From Rotaria sp. Silwood1 (Eukaryota; Rotifera; Eurotatoria; Philodinida; Philodinidae): a DNA stretch of 64,000 nt. This document shows positions 63,953-64,000 of the stretch, piece after piece. The translations under genes and the position numbers were made by a program. The DNA is taken from assembly GCA_905250075.1 (NCBI GenBank), contig CAJNOP010000527.1:80581-144580 (forward strand). Direction: 5' to 3'. The notes beneath the pieces were generated by a model. That model ran no database searches and was not told the DNA's origin. It worked only from the letters and a program-made list of their open reading frames with translations. Positions within the stretch are counted from its first letter, which is position 1, and every line of letters begins with the position of its first letter.

Positions 63953-64000
<48 letters not shown>
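57753..64000 (+). CDS. ppp1r10: PNUTS/PPP1R10, nuclear targeting subunit of protein phosphatase 1 (3' end beyond window)
   Basis: Exons: 57753-57779, 57924-58021, 58126-58212, 58317-58519, 59164-59274, 59366-59756, 60363-60615, 61964-62048, 62110-62603, 62755-63202, 63460-63600, 63663 to the edge. All join in one frame. PNUTS holds PP1 in the nucleus, in a complex with WDR82 and Tox4, and acts on RNA polymerase II termination. Evidence: VDPTVLLNTIVYLLDNNGG and the following helices match the N-terminal TFIIS/LW-like domain (LTEKLVNKSIYLQILSHT, GLQILNKWLSHF). A PP1-docking motif of RVxF type (KKKVIWADE) lies at about 62160-62185, followed as in animal PNUTS by FARTCAANIS, REKTVLQALFIRSFLPDSPG, EPD and PKLIPLED. 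A Pro/Asn/Thr-rich tail follows. The CCCH finger expected at the C-terminus lies outside the window. The first exon (MNVYSSSAR) is inferred from phase and a GTAAAA donor and is the least certain part. Confidence 0.9.
60616..61963. other. Largest PNUTS intron, with a possible coding relic
   Basis: At 1348 bases it is over ten times the usual intron size here. Around 61047-61247 one frame reads HRILDYSTQYIEENVKTNSQ and on to RGHKLLELSYDYFNYLLK without a stop, in fairly ordinary codons, unlike the low-complexity frames elsewhere. It may be a relic of an inserted gene or element. I cannot name it. Confidence 0.3.
62862..62912 (+). repeat. ACA/ACC trinucleotide run in PNUTS exon 10
   Basis: Codes for a threonine run within the disordered tail. 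Confidence 0.8.
63953..64000 (+). repeat. AAT trinucleotide run in the last PNUTS exon seen
   Basis: In the PNUTS frame it codes for poly-asparagine after RRDYYQNR. It continues to the window edge, so its length is unknown. Confidence 0.85.

Overview
The window is animal nuclear DNA and most likely comes from a bdelloid rotifer. It is AT-rich, its genes have GT-AG introns mostly of 45-110 bases, and it codes for metazoan proteins: a Groucho/TLE corepressor, an Sp factor with a Buttonhead box, a DEG/ENaC channel, Rab7 and PNUTS. Bdelloid-type signs are short interstitial stretches of the telomere unit TGTGGG, an ADP-ribosyltransferase/TPR gene of a kind common in bdelloids, and LRR genes with one repeat per exon. 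The species call is inference from sequence reading only. Two 100-base runs of N are assembly gaps.

Layout. 1-6 kb: the start of a small secreted protein (-) and an intronless cytochrome b5/front-end desaturase (+). 6.4-9.0 kb: a membrane glycoprotein gene (-) split by an 813-bp hAT element. 11.3-13.0 kb: a DEG/ENaC channel (-). 17.2-17.5 kb: a small two-exon gene (-) with an in-frame TAG. 19.9-23.6 kb: an 11-exon SLC5 sodium symporter (+) with a 17-nt exon and a 1-kb foldback repeat in its largest intron. 25.7-29.4 kb: an ART-TPR protein (+), followed 0.1 kb downstream by a gene that appears to share a module with it. 30.3-34.0 kb: an F-box/LRR gene (-) with twenty single-LRR exons. 35.0-36.3 kb: a TA-flanked inverted-repeat element. 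37.2-38.1 kb: an Sp-family factor (-). 42.0-42.9 kb: a 253-bp hAT MITE beside a membrane protein gene (-) cut by a gap. 44.9-45.9 kb: Rab7 (-). 47.8-51.5 kb: Groucho/TLE (-), with about 6 kb of noncoding DNA between it and the divergent PNUTS/PPP1R10 gene (+), which runs off the right edge.

The genes form no operon-like unit; they are mostly conserved housekeeping or developmental genes interleaved with bdelloid-expanded families. The two most interesting items are the ART-TPR gene with its neighbour, where a Rossmann-like module seems to occur three times, and the recurring short inverted repeats of telomere-like sequence in intergenic DNA, oriented like telomere-telomere junctions.

Exon boundaries were placed by hand from GT-AG sites and reading-frame continuity. 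The long joined frames close exactly for SLC5, DEG/ENaC, Rab7, TLE, PNUTS and the LRR gene, but no alignment or RNA evidence was available.
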